NCBI GenBank assembly: GCA_045587205.1
Contig: JAZNBV010000096.1
Location: forward strand, 1-12,364
DNA length: 12,364 nucleotides
Direction: 5' to 3'
Source of the DNA: SIG78 sp045587205
GTDB taxonomy: Bacteria > Verrucomicrobiota > Lentisphaeria > Victivallales > Victivallaceae
Shown here: positions 12,238 to 12,364 of the stretch, one piece after another
How the letters are laid out: each line of letters begins with the position of its first letter
Numbering within the stretch: position 1 is the stretch's first letter
Made by a program: the position numbers and the translations under genes
Notes under the pieces: generated by a model
The model's input: the letters and a program-made list of their open reading frames with translations, nothing else
What the model was told of the DNA's origin: nothing
Databases searched by the model: none

Positions 12238-12364
12238 TTATTTGTTGAGCATCTTCAGGCGTTTGGCTACGATGTAAGTACCGATGTTGTCGCCGGCTAC
12301 ATTACAGGCGGTTTCAAACATATCCAGTATGGGGTTGATCCCCAATGCCAATGCTACGATCATA
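12238..12364 (-). CDS. C-terminal end of a dicarboxylate/amino acid:cation symporter (SDF/DAACS family)
   Basis: Only the last 41 codons are in the window, read on the minus strand and ending with TAA at 12240-12238. The sequence INPILDMFETACNVAGDNIG followed by TYIVAKRLKML matches the final helix region of GltP/DctA-type sodium- or proton-coupled symporters. There the D-M-x-x-T-x-x-N-V-x-G-D motif binds substrate and cation. The whole family is usually about 400-440 residues, so roughly 90% lies beyond the window. It likely imports a C4-dicarboxylate or acidic/neutral amino acid. It converges on the HD-domain gene with a 5-bp gap, so the two transcripts must overlap at their 3' ends. Confidence 0.85.
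   Translation of the reverse strand, partial: MIVALALGINPILDMFETACNVAGDNIGTYIVAKRLKMLNK

Overview
The window looks like the chromosome of a Lentisphaerota/Victivallales-type bacterium of the PVC group. The strongest sign is a prepilin-type protein that carries both an FTLIELLVVIAI N-terminus and a C-terminal H-X9-DG motif, a combination massively expanded in that group. It sits among a DUF4838 glycan-active protein, an alpha-L-rhamnosidase and a GDSL-type esterase, a typical PVC polysaccharide-utilisation repertoire. There is no SusC/SusD pair, so this is not a Bacteroidota-style locus. The taxonomic call is inference from gene content.

Layout. Positions 1-105 (minus) hold the first 35 codons of an unidentified membrane protein, followed by 270 bp of hairpin-bearing intergenic DNA. 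An AraC-family regulator (376-1218, minus) is divergent from a plus-strand run: a DegT-type PLP aminotransferase (1355-2572), two tandem amidohydrolase-fold proteins overlapping by 4 nt (2587-3339 and 3336-4145), a pseudopilin-like H-X9-DG protein (4230-4988) and a secreted 947-aa DUF4838 protein (5037-7880). A strong hairpin at 7889-7925 then separates a second run: a sugar isomerase/epimerase-like TIM barrel (7968-8735), an SGNH/GDSL hydrolase (8768-9823) and a GH78-type rhamnosidase (9852-11408). After a 169-nt imperfect hairpin comes an HD-domain nucleotidase-like gene (11609-12232). It converges on the C-terminal end of a dicarboxylate/amino acid:cation symporter gene (12238-12364, minus, partial).

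How it may work together (inference). The regulator at the divergent promoter probably controls uptake and breakdown of a rhamnose-containing glycan. The DUF4838 protein has a signal peptide and would act outside the cytoplasm. The isomerase, esterase-like and rhamnosidase proteins have none and would finish imported fragments inside. The aminotransferase and amidohydrolase pair suggest an unusual, possibly amino- or lactone-containing, substrate, but the chemistry cannot be read from the sequence.

The least expected features are the first amidohydrolase, which has lost every expected metal ligand beside an intact paralogue; a nearly symmetric bidirectional promoter in the AraC/DegT gap; and a long hairpin whose 3' arm can alternatively mask the ribosome-binding site of the HD gene.
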